This document shows, piece by piece, positions 1 through 7,938 of a stretch of 38,369 bases of DNA. The stretch lies in the NCBI GenBank assembly GCA_948875265.1, contig CAQRYF010000009.1, forward strand, positions 1 through 38,369, given 5' to 3'. Position 1 is the stretch's first letter. Each line of letters starts with the position of its first letter. The notes under the pieces were generated by a model that was not told the DNA's origin, made no database searches, and was given only the letters and a program-made list of their open reading frames with translations. Position numbers and translations under genes: made by a program. The DNA comes from an uncultured Clostridia bacterium (lineage in GTDB: Bacteria; Bacillota; Clostridia; TANB77; CAG-508).

Positions 1-1
1 A

Positions 2-253
2 TTAAAAAATAATAATATTAATATTTTTGATAAAAGTGTCGAGTTTGAAGATAAACAAAAATTAGATAACTTAATAGATGTACAAATATTAAATATAGTG
101 GAAAAAGAAGATATTAATTATATGTTAAAAATAGTATCTAGTATTACAAGAGTATTAACAATAGATGTAGCATCTAATAGGCTTTCTAAAGAAGAGGGAA
201 GAAAACAGTTGATTAAGCAATTAAATATTTTGAAAAGAGGTATGTTGAAATAA
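2..253 (+). CDS. C-terminal end of an unknown protein (partial, enters from left edge)
   Basis: An open frame runs from the window edge to a TAA at 251-253 and gives about 83 residues. It is rich in Lys, Asn and Ile and predicted to be helical. Its end (a helix finishing in LKRGMLK) resembles the last helix of some TetR-family ligand domains. That is only a resemblance: the N-terminal DNA-binding part, which would decide it, lies outside the window. The gene ends about 75 bp before the HdeD-like gene and could be its regulator or an unrelated neighbour. Confidence 0.45.
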   Translation, partial: LKNNNINIFDKSVEFEDKQKLDNLIDVQILNIVEKEDINYMLKIVSSITRVLTIDVASNRLSKEEGRKQLIKQLNILKRGMLK

Positions 254-328
254 ATTTACAAATTTATATACTTTTTAAAAAATGTGTGATATATTATAAA
301 AAGAATATATAGTAAAGAAGGTAATATT

Positions 329-862
329 ATGTGGAAAAATTTTTTGAAAAAATCAAGTTGGACTGATATAGTTTTATCATTAATTTTTATATTATTTGGA
401 GCTTTATTAATATCAAAACCTGATTCAATAATATCAATGATATCAATTATATTAGGTGGCATATTTATAGTAATAGGAGTTTTAAGAGTAATAGATTATA
501 TTTCAACAGATAGAAAAGATAATTACTTGCTGGCTATAGCTGTAGTAGCAATAATTGCTGGTATTGTTATTATGTTTTGTTCAGAACTAATATTATCAGC
601 ATTTAGGATATTAATAGGAATTTGGATAATTTATAGTGGAATAATGAATTTGCAAACAGCTATTGTATGGAAAGATTATAAATCAAGATTATGGTTAACA
701 TCAGTAATTTTATCGATTGTAACAATAATTGCAGGAATATATGTGTTAGTAAATAGTGGTGCAATTTTACAAACAGTTGGAATTATAATAGTAATATATG
801 GAATTGTAGATATTATTGAAAGCGTAATATTTATAAAAAAAGTTGATAATTATTTAGAATAG
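329..862 (+). CDS. HdeD/DUF308-family integral membrane protein
   Basis: A 177-residue, very hydrophobic protein with about six membrane helices in three pairs. Each pair is joined by a short polar turn such as STDRKD or WKDYKSR. This repeated-hairpin layout with ILFGALLI and IIGIWIIYSGI-type helices is typical of the DUF308 family, which includes HdeD, linked to acid resistance in enterobacteria. The role in Firmicutes is not established. The start is the ATG preceded by GAAGG at 319-323. The gene stands alone, and its 3' end is followed directly by the IS3 relic, which begins at 892. Confidence 0.8.
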   Translation: MWKNFLKKSSWTDIVLSLIFILFGALLISKPDSIISMISIILGGIFIVIGVLRVIDYISTDRKDNYLLAIAVVAIIAGIVIMFCSELILSAFRILIGIWIIYSGIMNLQTAIVWKDYKSRLWLTSVILSIVTIIAGIYVLVNSGAILQTVGIIIVIYGIVDIIESVIFIKKVDNYLE

Positions 863-891
863 AAATATTAAAAAAACCTATAGTTTTTATC

Positions 892-930
892 TGAAGTGAA
901 CCCAAATTGTTAGACAAATTTGTTTAATAA
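892..930 (+). repeat. Left terminal inverted repeat of an IS3-type relic
   Basis: This 39-bp sequence starts TGAAGTGAACCCAAATTG and is repeated in inverted orientation at 3779-3817 with three mismatches. The TG start and the CCCAAATTGTTAGACA core are typical of IS3-family (IS150-like) ends. The 9 bases just outside (883-891, GTTTTTATC) are repeated at 3818-3826, just outside the other end. That direct repeat is longer than the 3-4 bp usual for IS3, so part of it may be chance. Confidence 0.8.
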
Positions 931-934
931 GGAG

Positions 935-1310
935 GGGTTTTCCTATGATTTTAAAATGAAAGTTGTAGATTATTATCTTATTAATAATTGTGGTTGGCAA
1001 ACTGTTGCTAAGAAATTTAACATTCCACCTTAGACTACAGTGATATATTGGGTAAAAAATATAATGAACATGGTACACAAGCTCTATATGAAGAGTGATG
1101 TGGTAGAAGTAAAAATATGAGTTCTAAACCAAAAAAGAAAAAATAAACAAGGAAATGGAAACGGATTTAATTGAAGAAGTTCAACGTCTTCGAATGGAGA
1201 ATGAATACTTAAAAAAATTAAATGCCTTAGTTCAGGAAAGAATCAAGTGAGAGAACAAGAAAAAGTAAATGTTGTAAATGAATTAAGGCAAAATATAGCT
1301 TGATTTTTTT
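935..1310 (+). pseudogene. IS3-family OrfA/OrfB transposase remnant
   Basis: Frames interrupted by stops and shifts read as an IS3 OrfA. First comes a helix-turn-helix segment (KMKVVDYYL, then WQTVAKKFNIP) near 953-1035. The family's Lys-rich linker follows, and then the leucine-zipper end EVQRLRMENEYLKKLNAL at about 1172-1225. The OrfA stop is at about 1247, followed by a short OrfB-like start (KVNVVNELR). The rest of OrfB is not recognisable. The fragment lies just inside the left repeat and in the expected orientation, so it is the corpse of the element bounded by 892 and 3817. Confidence 0.75.
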
Positions 1311-1560
1311 CTGCAATTATTTGACATTTTTATATATCAAAAATAAGAAGCTAGAGTTATAAGGATTTCTGACATACAAAAAATCAAATGTATAAAACTT
1401 TTATTGTACTTTGTAGTTGAATAAAAAAACATATTTCCACACTACAATGGTTTCGTATACTTTCTCACAAGTAAACTTGTTCAAAAGCAATCTCAACCTA
1501 GCAAGTTCCAATAAAATTAAAATACAAAAATAAAAGTTATTAGAAAATAAATCGGTATAA

Positions 1561-1614
1561 CTTCCACGAAAAAGTGCAGTTGGTCGCAAACGCCACTGCA
1601 CTTTTTCGTAGAAG
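1561..1614. repeat. 20-bp near-perfect inverted repeat around a 14-nt loop
   Basis: Positions 1561-1580 and 1595-1614 are inverse complements at 19 of 20 positions (inner stem ACGAAAAAGTGCAGT). The loop is GC-richer than its surroundings. A run of T-rich sequence does not follow directly, so it is not a typical terminator. It lies in the otherwise featureless stretch 1311-1695, where no gene with a ribosome-binding site is visible. It could be a transposon end, a protein-binding site or a small structured RNA. Confidence 0.7.
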
Positions 1615-1695
1615 GTCTAAAAAATTATGTCAACGCAAGTTGCTTTTATTGTAGTTTTTAGAGGGCATAAATTTTTAGACATTTTCTTTTGAGTA

Positions 1696-2070
1696 TCAGT
1701 CATTCTTCATACATGTGTTGTTAAGAGTAAAAACTATACCGAACGGCATAACAGTGTTCATAAGTATTTCTTTCCAAGCTATAACTTCAAGAGTTAATCC
1801 TATTACTGCTCCTATTAAGAATATTATTGCAATTATTTCAGCTACAATTATTTCTACATCGATAAGAAGATTAGACCGTCTACTATTCTTTAAAGTACTT
1901 ATACACTGTGAAGTGAAATGACCTACTGCCCAAGAAATAGACCAGATTATAGAAGAAGTAAGCCAATCTTCTCGAGGTGGAAAAAACTTGTAAAAAATAG
2001 CAATAAACATAAAATTAGTTACGGCTAATCTTGATGATTTAATTATCCGTTTCGTTAAACGACTACTCAT
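1696..2070 (-). CDS. Small membrane protein of unknown function
   Basis: A 124-residue protein with about three hydrophobic segments, near residues 14-30, 36-55 and 72-112, and basic ends. I do not recognise the family. It looks like a real gene: AAGGAGGA lies about 7 nt before the ATG at 2070, and a good vegetative promoter lies 120-150 bp upstream. It is the only apparently functional gene inside the IS3 relic other than the IS1182-type transposase, so it may be passenger DNA or an ancestral gene the elements surrounded. Confidence 0.6.
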   Translation of the reverse strand: MSSRLTKRIIKSSRLAVTNFMFIAIFYKFFPPREDWLTSSIIWSISWAVGHFTSQCISTLKNSRRSNLLIDVEIIVAEIIAIIFLIGAVIGLTLEVIAWKEILMNTVMPFGIVFTLNNTCMKND

Positions 2071-2188
2071 ACAAAAATCCTCCTTAAAATTTTTTCCTGT
2101 TATCTATGTTAAACTAAAAAGTTACAGGTTATTTCTCCACTATTTAGTGTAAATAGGAAATAAATGTATATAAATATAACTCAAATAT

Positions 2189-2217
2189 ATTATAACATTT
2201 TTTACATAAAAAGTCAA
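2189..2217 (-). promoter_or_regulatory. Sigma-A-type promoter for the 1696-2070 gene
   Basis: On the minus strand TTGACT (2217-2212), a 17-bp spacer and TATAAT (2194-2189). The leader to the ATG at 2070 is about 110 nt. Confidence 0.7.
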
Positions 2218-2281
2218 TTTCTTGTTTTAGAATTTTTTCGTTTGTACATTTTTTGAGGATAATTTAGCTCTTTATTTAACT

Positions 2282-3553
2282 CTATGCAACTAGACTTCTT
2301 ATGTTTTTCTGTTTATTCTTTATACGTCCTTTTGCTATTGTTAACATTACTATAAATGTTAGATTTAACATCAATTTCATTTTCTGTTGACCTCGTATAA
2401 AATGGTCATTGAACATATAGTCTCTGTCTATTCTACCATTTAATCTTTCTATTTCTGTTCTCATTTTATATTTTTTCTTGAATTTTTTACTGTCTCTTGC
2501 TATTGGTGTGAATATTCTATAATCTGTTTCTAATGGGATTCTATATATCTTTTTTCCTGTACTATATCTTGTGTATCTTAGTGCATTATTTTCTCTATCA
2601 TATCCGAGATATTTCATTTTTTCGTAGTTATTTAAGTCTACTATATAGAATACTTCTCCTTCTTCATTGTATGCTATCATTTTATTTTCTATTTCTTTGT
2701 ATTTTTCTTCTTTGTCCCATATATGCTTTATATCTATTACTGGATTAATATTATATTCTTCTTTTAATTTCTTATTTCTTTTGCCACTTTCATATCCTGT
2801 ATCTCCTATTAGATTTTTCATATTATCTAATTTATATCTCCCTTCATTGTTATCCATTTCTTTTAGCATATTGTCTAGTTCTGTTTGTTCTGAATTGTTT
2901 GCTGGTGTTAATTTACTTTTTATTGGTAATCTATATTTTGCATCACATATTATATGGGCTCTATATCCATAATGCCATTCTTGTTTTTTGCTTCCATCTT
3001 TCATGTAGTATGTTTTACATGATTTTGTTGCTTCATGGTCTGCTCTATTATCATTACATTTTTCTTTATTGTATGGCTTTGCATAAGTATCTAAGAATTT
3101 TCCGTCTACTGCACAGTCTTCTCCAAAATCTTTTAAATTTTCATACATGTATTTTACTAGTTCTTCAAATATTTTTTCTATTTCTTGTTTACAGTTTTTT
3201 AATTTGTTTAAAAATCCTGTAAATACTATTGCTGGTGGTACTAAATGTTTTCTGTCTCCACAATATTTATATTTTCCCTCGCTTAGTCCACATGCTATCC
3301 TTAGTTGTGAGTTTCTACTTAGTTCTCTTCTAAATGATTCTATGCTTCTATGTCCAAATATTTTCATTGCATAAATTAAATTTAACATTGTTCTTACTGG
3401 GTAATCATTTCTCCCATTTTTTCTTTGTTCTTCAAGCTTTTTGCATAGTTCATTGTCTTCTATATTTTCAAAAAATATTTTTAATCTTTCTAAATCTCCT
3501 AAATTTTCTATTTCTCTATAGTCAAATATTGATATTTGTGATATATTATTCAT
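2282..3553 (-). CDS. IS1182-type DDE transposase
   Basis: About 423 residues. The N-terminal third has the DUF772-type signature of IS5/IS1182 transposases (PVRTMLNLIYAMKIFGHRS and RELSRNSQLRIACGLS). The catalytic core contains DGKFLDTYAKP, LIGDTGYESGKRNKKLKEE and a C-terminal EIERLNGRIDR, which carry the expected D, D and E residues. The frame is intact and may be active. I chose the ATG at 3553 because GGAG lies about 11 nt upstream; a GTG at 3565 has no ribosome-binding site. I could not define its terminal repeats. It lies inside the IS3 relic. Confidence 0.85.
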   Translation of the reverse strand: MNNISQISIFDYREIENLGDLERLKIFFENIEDNELCKKLEEQRKNGRNDYPVRTMLNLIYAMKIFGHRSIESFRRELSRNSQLRIACGLSEGKYKYCGDRKHLVPPAIVFTGFLNKLKNCKQEIEKIFEELVKYMYENLKDFGEDCAVDGKFLDTYAKPYNKEKCNDNRADHEATKSCKTYYMKDGSKKQEWHYGYRAHIICDAKYRLPIKSKLTPANNSEQTELDNMLKEMDNNEGRYKLDNMKNLIGDTGYESGKRNKKLKEEYNINPVIDIKHIWDKEEKYKEIENKMIAYNEEGEVFYIVDLNNYEKMKYLGYDRENNALRYTRYSTGKKIYRIPLETDYRIFTPIARDSKKFKKKYKMRTEIERLNGRIDRDYMFNDHFIRGQQKMKLMLNLTFIVMLTIAKGRIKNKQKNIRSLVA

Positions 3554-3623
3554 AGATTTTTCCACTCCTTTGTGTAGTTTTTAAGCAAATTAATTATATC
3601 AAATTAGAGTTGAAAAATCCATA

Positions 3624-3649
3624 AAAACGCTTGAAATATCAAGCGTTTT
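3624..3649. terminator. Perfect 11-bp hairpin upstream of the IS1182-type transposase
   Basis: AAAACGCTTGA (3624-3634) and its exact inverse complement (3639-3649) enclose a 4-nt loop. T-rich sequence follows on the plus strand and A-rich sequence precedes it. It could be a bidirectional terminator or the target palindrome of the insertion. The rest of 3566-3841 shows no gene. Confidence 0.55.
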
Positions 3650-3778
3650 AGTATTTTTGTCGCAATTTTCTTATTTATATTGTTTTTATTCTATTTATGC
3701 CTCGAAAAGGGCTTGATTTCATGTCGTTACATTTTTTATCCTTACGGTTTTATGGTTTTTAAGCTAACGAAATTATAT

Positions 3779-3817
3779 TTATTAAACAAATTTGCCTAAC
3801 AATTTGGGTTTACTCCA
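3779..3817 (-). repeat. Right terminal inverted repeat of the IS3-type relic
   Basis: Inverse of the repeat at 892-930 (36 of 39 positions match). It ends 25 bp before the -35 region of the cotJ promoter, so the insertion just spared that promoter. Confidence 0.8.
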
Positions 3818-3841
3818 GTTTTTATCTCTAAGTTTTTTTGT

Positions 3842-3869
3842 GTCAATTTGTCAGAAACAGTCATATAAT
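3842..3869 (+). promoter_or_regulatory. Candidate sigma-E-type promoter of cotJABC
   Basis: CATATAAT at 3862-3869 differs at one base from the sigma-E -10 consensus CATACAAT. A GTCAATT at 3842-3848, 13 bp upstream, is a moderate -35 match. cotJ of Bacillus subtilis is known to be transcribed by sigma-E in the mother cell. The AT-rich background makes chance matches possible. Confidence 0.5.
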
Positions 3870-3891
3870 ATAGAAAAAAGGAGGAAAGAAA

Positions 3892-4254
3892 ATGTTTAGG
3901 AATTATAAAAAATGTTATTGTATGAATAACACTTATAAAAATAATTCATGTGAACAACAAGATGACATTATAGAGAAACAATGTAAAGATGTTAATTCAT
4001 ATGATGAATATGTTGACAGTTGTAGTTGCGGATTTGATGAGGAATACAGTGTGTTTCCAGAAAATCCAATGTTGGCACAAAGTTATGTTCCTATCCAATA
4101 TATGGATAAAACATTCAAACCATGTGTTGGATTAAAAATGGGAACAATTTTTCCAGAATTAGTTAGTCCTTATGTACCTGGTCAATCAATGGAAGAAATA
4201 GAATATATAAGAAAAACTAATAAGATTGGAAAGGGGTGTAACAAATGTCAGTAG
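3892..4254 (+). CDS. cotJA: Spore coat-associated protein CotJA
   Basis: A 120-residue protein. Residues 1-60 are polar and Cys-rich, an extension not usual in the family. Residues 61-110 hold the CotJA core: MLAQSYVPIQYMDKTF, then a short GLKMGTIFPEL and a PYVPGQS motif. CotJA helps assemble CotJC into the spore coat in B. subtilis. AAAGGAGGAAAG precedes the ATG. The stop overlaps the cotJB start (ATG at 4245), so the genes are translationally coupled. It is the intact first gene of an operon whose next two genes are interrupted. Confidence 0.93.
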   Translation: MFRNYKKCYCMNNTYKNNSCEQQDDIIEKQCKDVNSYDEYVDSCSCGFDEEYSVFPENPMLAQSYVPIQYMDKTFKPCVGLKMGTIFPELVSPYVPGQSMEEIEYIRKTNKIGKGCNKCQ

Positions 4255-4613
4255 AAGAAAATAGAAATTGTGGATGTGGAAATGATATACAACCTTACAA
4301 TAATGATTGTGAAGAAATTCAAAAATGCAATTGTCATTGTGAAAGAGAAAATACAGTTGATTGTGAAGTGAGAAGAGAAATGATTAATCAAATTAGATGT
4401 TATGAATTTGCTATTAACGAACTTGCTTTATATCTAGATACACATCCAGATGATGAAAAAGCTCTTTGTTTGCACAGAAAATATGCTAGAATGGTAAAAG
4501 ATTTAAAAGAAAAATATCAAAAGGTTTATGGACCTCTTACTATAAATTTCCCTTGTAATAAATGGAGATGGTTAGAAGAACCATGGGTTTCTTTTGTTTT
4601 GGGAGTAATTTAA
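4245..4613 (+). CDS. cotJB: Spore coat protein CotJB, last residues replaced by element 1
   Basis: A 122-residue reading frame. The family core runs from about residue 45 (YEFAINELALYLDTHPDDEKAL) to residue 115 (PCNKWRWLEEPW). The Cys-rich N-terminus resembles that of CotJA here. CotJB proteins normally end in a PWPWE-type motif. Here, after EEPW, the frame runs into element 1 and ends with the unrelated VSFVLGVI. Joining 4586 to 9087 gives EEPWPWERGNY and a stop at 9108-9110 that overlaps the cotJC ATG. The unexcised form therefore lacks only the last seven native residues but is cut off from cotJC. Confidence 0.92.
   Translation: MSVEENRNCGCGNDIQPYNNDCEEIQKCNCHCERENTVDCEVRREMINQIRCYEFAINELALYLDTHPDDEKALCLHRKYARMVKDLKEKYQKVYGPLTINFPCNKWRWLEEPWVSFVLGVI
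4581..4587 (+). other. attL of element 1 (cotJB junction)
   Basis: CCATGGG here is repeated at 9087-9093, and the TGG at 4584-4586 also matches TGG at 9084-9086. Recombination at TGG restores the family-like PWPWE ending of CotJB; recombination at the 7-bp repeat would give PWE and a 6-bp shorter gene. I favour TGG because it restores the conserved motif and gives more symmetric attP arms. Confidence 0.8.
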
Positions 4614-4644
4614 ATTCTTCTTCTTTAGTATCTTTGTCTTTAGA

Positions 4645-6195
4645 TTAAATGGCTTTAAATTTATAATAAATATCAATATTATGATCATCTATTTCAATTT
4701 TATCAATCAATTTTAAAAGCAAATTTCTTTCTATGTTATTTTCATTAAATTCTAGTAATTCTTTCATATTGTAGATTAGTTCTTCTTTTTTTATTGGATT
4801 TCTATTAATCTCTTTTTCTTTTTGAATTCGATTTTGTAAAGATTTTTTATCTATTTCATATTGTTTAGAAAGAGTAATAAATAAATCTTCTGTAATAATT
4901 CCTTTTACTTTATCCTCATATAAAGCTTGAATTAAGTTATTTTTTTCAGCTATTTTAGAATCTAAATAATCCAATTTTTTATTATTCGTTTGTGTGTCAC
5001 GACAGATATATTCTAATTCATCGTATTTTAGAAAATTAGCAATGTTTTCTTTTAAACTAGTAATTACACTATTAATTAAAGCATCTTCTCTTAAATGGAT
5101 ATTTGAGCAAAATTTGCTACCATTTCTTTTATAAGAAGAACAAACACATCTAAAATATTTTCCATGATTTTTATTATAGGTTATTTTTGATTTACACTTT
5201 TTGCATAAAACTAGCCCTTGTAGTAAATGTGGGGAAGAAGCGGTATAATTCCATTCATTTGACTTTTTATCAAGCATAATTTGAACACTATTAAAAATAT
5301 TTCTATTAATGATTGGTTCATGATTATTTTTAATAATGATATGTTGCTGTTTTGGTACATCAATAATTTTTTTTGTTTTATAATTTAATTTGCTATACTT
5401 GTGTTGTACTAAATCACCTGTATAAATTCTATCTCTAAGAATTTTAGAAATCATAGTTGTACTCCATAAATTTGTTTTATTGTTTGGATTATAATAGTTT
5501 GTAGTTTTTCTTTTATAGGCAAGTGGTGTTAATATTTTATTATTATTTAGATATTTACATATTTCAGTCTTATTATTTCCACCATAATACATTTCAAATA
5601 TTTTTTGAACAACAGGAGAAACCTCGTAATCTACTAAAATGATGTTTTTGTCTTTTTCATCTTTCTTATATCCATAAGGTAAAAAAGATTTAATGTTTTG
5701 TCCGCTAGATGCTTTGGTAAGTAAGCTAGAGCGAACTTTTCTTGAAATGTCTTTTGCATACATATCATTAAAAACAGATTTAAATGGTGTCATATCATTA
5801 TTTGTGTTGTTATTGTCAAATGTATCTATTCCATCATTTAAAGCAATATATCGTACATTTTTTAATGGGAAATATTTTTCTAAATAGTAACCTGTTTCAA
5901 TGTAATCTCTACCAAGTCTTGATAAATCCTTTGTAATGACTAAATTCACATTACCAAGTTCAATATCCTTGATTAAATTTTTAAAATCTGGTCTATTAAA
6001 ATTGGTACCAGTAAATCCATCATCTACATATATTTTAAATAAAGTCCAACCTTGACTTTTTATATAGTTTGTGAGTAACTTTTTTTGTGTATCAATACTT
6101 TCAGATTCTTTGTCTTTTTCATCTTCTCTTGAAAGTCTTGTGTAAATTCCTACTTTAAAATAAGTAGGGGGAAAGTTATAGTTTAACTCTTGCAT
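4645..6195 (-). CDS. Large serine recombinase of element 1
   Basis: 516 residues. The resolvase-type catalytic domain covers about residues 13-165, with nucleophile Ser22 in YTRLSRED and the helix motif SRLGRDYIETG. The recombinase domain is about 170-290 (GYKKDEK to ILRDRIYTGDL). A zinc ribbon follows at about 335-375 with paired cysteines (CKKCKS, CVC, C in KFCSN), then a coiled coil at about 400-490. The frame and motifs are intact, so it is probably active. AGGAGG lies 5 nt before the ATG. It catalyses site-specific integration and excision; from its place it is the excisionase candidate for the cotJB interruption. It ends 35 bp after the small ORF 6231-6389, probably in one operon. Confidence 0.93.
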   Translation of the reverse strand: MQELNYNFPPTYFKVGIYTRLSREDEKDKESESIDTQKKLLTNYIKSQGWTLFKIYVDDGFTGTNFNRPDFKNLIKDIELGNVNLVITKDLSRLGRDYIETGYYLEKYFPLKNVRYIALNDGIDTFDNNNTNNDMTPFKSVFNDMYAKDISRKVRSSLLTKASSGQNIKSFLPYGYKKDEKDKNIILVDYEVSPVVQKIFEMYYGGNNKTEICKYLNNNKILTPLAYKRKTTNYYNPNNKTNLWSTTMISKILRDRIYTGDLVQHKYSKLNYKTKKIIDVPKQQHIIIKNNHEPIINRNIFNSVQIMLDKKSNEWNYTASSPHLLQGLVLCKKCKSKITYNKNHGKYFRCVCSSYKRNGSKFCSNIHLREDALINSVITSLKENIANFLKYDELEYICRDTQTNNKKLDYLDSKIAEKNNLIQALYEDKVKGIITEDLFITLSKQYEIDKKSLQNRIQKEKEINRNPIKKEELIYNMKELLEFNENNIERNLLLKLIDKIEIDDHNIDIYYKFKAI

Positions 6196-6230
6196 TTAGC
6201 CTCCTTTCTAAGAGTTTAAATTTACGATAA

Positions 6231-6389
6231 CTATTTATTTATACCTTTATATTTTATTTCATTTTTATCATTATTTAAATTCCCAAAAAAATAATTTTCA
6301 TTTAACCATTCTTGTATTAATTCTGTAAGTGTTAAGCCATTTTCATTATATATATTTGTTACTTTAGTCTGTAATGTGTTTTTTTGCAT
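6231..6389 (-). CDS. 52-residue ORF directly upstream of recombinase 1
   Basis: Starts MQKNTLQTKVTN and contains a predicted amphipathic helix (LTLTELIQEWLNENY), then an Asn/Lys-rich tail. GAAGGTGA lies 5 nt before the ATG. It is 35 bp from the recombinase in the same direction. I do not recognise the family. Its size, position and the similar arrangement in element 2 make it a candidate recombination directionality factor or regulator, but that is inference only. Confidence 0.55.
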   Translation of the reverse strand: MQKNTLQTKVTNIYNENGLTLTELIQEWLNENYFFGNLNNDKNEIKYKGINK

Positions 6390-6407
6390 TGAATCACCTT
6401 CTACATA

Positions 6408-6435
6408 AGTTTATGAACGAAAAAAATAAATATAA
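6408..6435 (-). promoter_or_regulatory. Possible sigma-E-like promoter for small ORF and recombinase 1
   Basis: On the minus strand TTATATT (6435-6429), 13-bp spacer, CATAAACT (6415-6408). This is one base from the sigma-E -10 consensus CATACACT. No sigma-A pair is evident there. The leader would be only about 15 nt and include the ribosome-binding site. The rest of 6416-6645 is AT-rich and shows no gene. Confidence 0.35.
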
Positions 6436-6645
6436 ATTGTCCAAAGATAATTTATATCTATTCATTTTAGTTCAAAATGTGTTTACTTATTTTTTTATAT
6501 AGTTTTGTAGTAGCAATCTGTATGTTAATTGTTACTAAAGTAATTATATAATATTTTATTTGTTTTGAAAATATATACATGCAAATTTTTTAAGGTGTAC
6601 TTTTCAATGATTAGGGGAGAAAAATATATCCACTTTAATTTTGTT

Positions 6646-7260
6646 TTATAAATTTTCTTTTATTTCTGGAAATAAATCATACAGATTATATCCTAACAAA
6701 TCATCAAAATATGCTTTTAATTTATATGTTTCTTTTACATGATATTGTGTATTTGGATGAGCATTTTTTCTTATAATAAAATCAATTAGTCTTTTATCTA
6801 TCGTAAATACATTTCCTATACTTGTACACATTAAATTACACAAATTTACTATTTTTTCTTCCATTGTATATTCATGGCTTTTTATAAATTCAGTTAAAAA
6901 TGGATTATTGGCAAGATTTGGAATACCACCAGCTGTACAAATAATATTATTATTCAAAAATGAATGTGTTAAACAGATGTTATAATAATCTTCGTCAAAT
7001 CCTTTTTCTTTCAAAAATTCATAACCATTCATTTCATGACTTTGTGGTTTATTGCTATATTTACCAATATCATGAACATAGCCAAGTGCTATTGCTCTAT
7101 CGACATCTACATTAAAACCCTTTTCAGTTAAAGCTTTAGCAATTAATTTTTCCTGCGGTATTTCCTACACAAATACAATGGTCTATCCATTTATCACTTT
7201 GTGTTGTTCCTCTAAAATTTTCTAGTATTTCTAATATGCTTTGCTACTTGTTAATTTCAT
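6646..7260 (-). pseudogene. HD-domain phosphohydrolase, broken by two frameshifts
   Basis: An ATG at 7260 with GGAGAG upstream starts a frame that shifts near 7235 and again near 7152. The conceptual product has HCICVGNTA, then ALGYVHDIGKYS (the His-Asp metal motif), HEMNGYEFL and LTHSF, and ends at 6646. These are HD-superfamily features, found in metal-dependent nucleotide and phosphate hydrolases. Only the last 128 residues (6646-7032) are open in one frame. The stop of the nucleoside hydrolase remnant (7263-7265) is next to its start, so the two were probably an operon. Confidence 0.75.
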
Positions 7261-7262
7261 TT

Positions 7263-7874
7263 CTACTCTCCTAATTTCTTAAATAAATCTTTAAATATTT
7301 TATCAACATTTAAATAATTAACTACTGTTATTTTATGGTTATTGCTTGTTAGCTCATAAGATGTATCATCATTAATATTTGGACAACTAATTTCTTCTGT
7401 GCCAAACCATTCTTTGTTAATCATATAAGCTATAACACTAATATCCCAAATAACTCTTCTTTCTTGAATACCATGTACACCATCATTATAAAATCTTTGG
7501 CATAAGTAGTCGCATAATTCACTTTTTCCTTTTAAAAAATGTTCTAGTTCATATATTGATGTTCTTAAATTTGATGCTACATTTTTACAAGGTATAATAG
7601 TTAATTTTACTTTTGATTCAAAAACACTTCTTACAGCTTGTACATCTTGTTTGAAATTAAATTCTTTATTATCTTTACTTAAAAAGTTATGTCCTCCAAG
7701 CCAAACAACTTCTATTTTGTCTACTATGTTAGGCTCTTTTTTTATTGCTAATGCTACATTTGTTATTGCTCCTATTGCTAAAATATAAGTTTTATTATTT
7801 TTATTTGCAATTTTAATTATTTTATTTACTGCATCATTTTCTTCATTAATTATTATTGAGAAAATTTTTAAAAT
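7263..7874 (-). pseudogene. Nucleoside hydrolase, N-terminus missing
   Basis: An open frame of about 203 residues without a usable start. It contains YILAIGAITNVALAI and VVWLGGH, typical of inosine/uridine-preferring nucleoside hydrolases, and a later HGIQERRVIWDIS, a conserved position near the C-terminal active-site Asp. The first 90 or so residues, including the N-terminal DxDxxxDD calcium site, are absent, so it cannot be active. It precedes the broken HD-domain gene. Confidence 0.7.
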
Positions 7875-7877
7875 CTA

Positions 7878-7906
7878 TTGACATCAAAATAATTATATTA
7901 TAATAT
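7878..7906 (+). promoter_or_regulatory. Sigma-A promoter of the RhuM-family gene
   Basis: TTGACA (7878-7883), 17-bp spacer, TAATAT (7901-7906); a TATAAT overlaps two bases earlier with a 15-bp spacer. Confidence 0.7.
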
Positions 7907-7938
7907 ACAAACAAAGGTTTTTAAAGGAGGATAATCAT

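Noticed and set aside
1401..1601. 66-residue minus-strand ORF
   Set aside because: It runs through the 20-bp inverted repeat, has no ribosome-binding site and no family resemblance.
2533..3555. Several plus-strand ORFs of 70-110 residues
   Set aside because: They are antisense to the IS1182-type transposase, are rich in Phe, Leu, Tyr and Ser as mirror frames are, and lack ribosome-binding sites.
883..3826. 9-bp direct repeat GTTTTTATC as a proven IS3 target duplication
   Set aside because: IS3 elements normally duplicate 3-4 bp, so the length is unusual and part may be coincidence; kept only as supporting evidence.
4584..4613. The stop of cotJB at 4611-4613 as the native gene end
   Set aside because: The last residues VSFVLGVI are unlike the family, and the native PWPWE-like end is found at 9087-9110.
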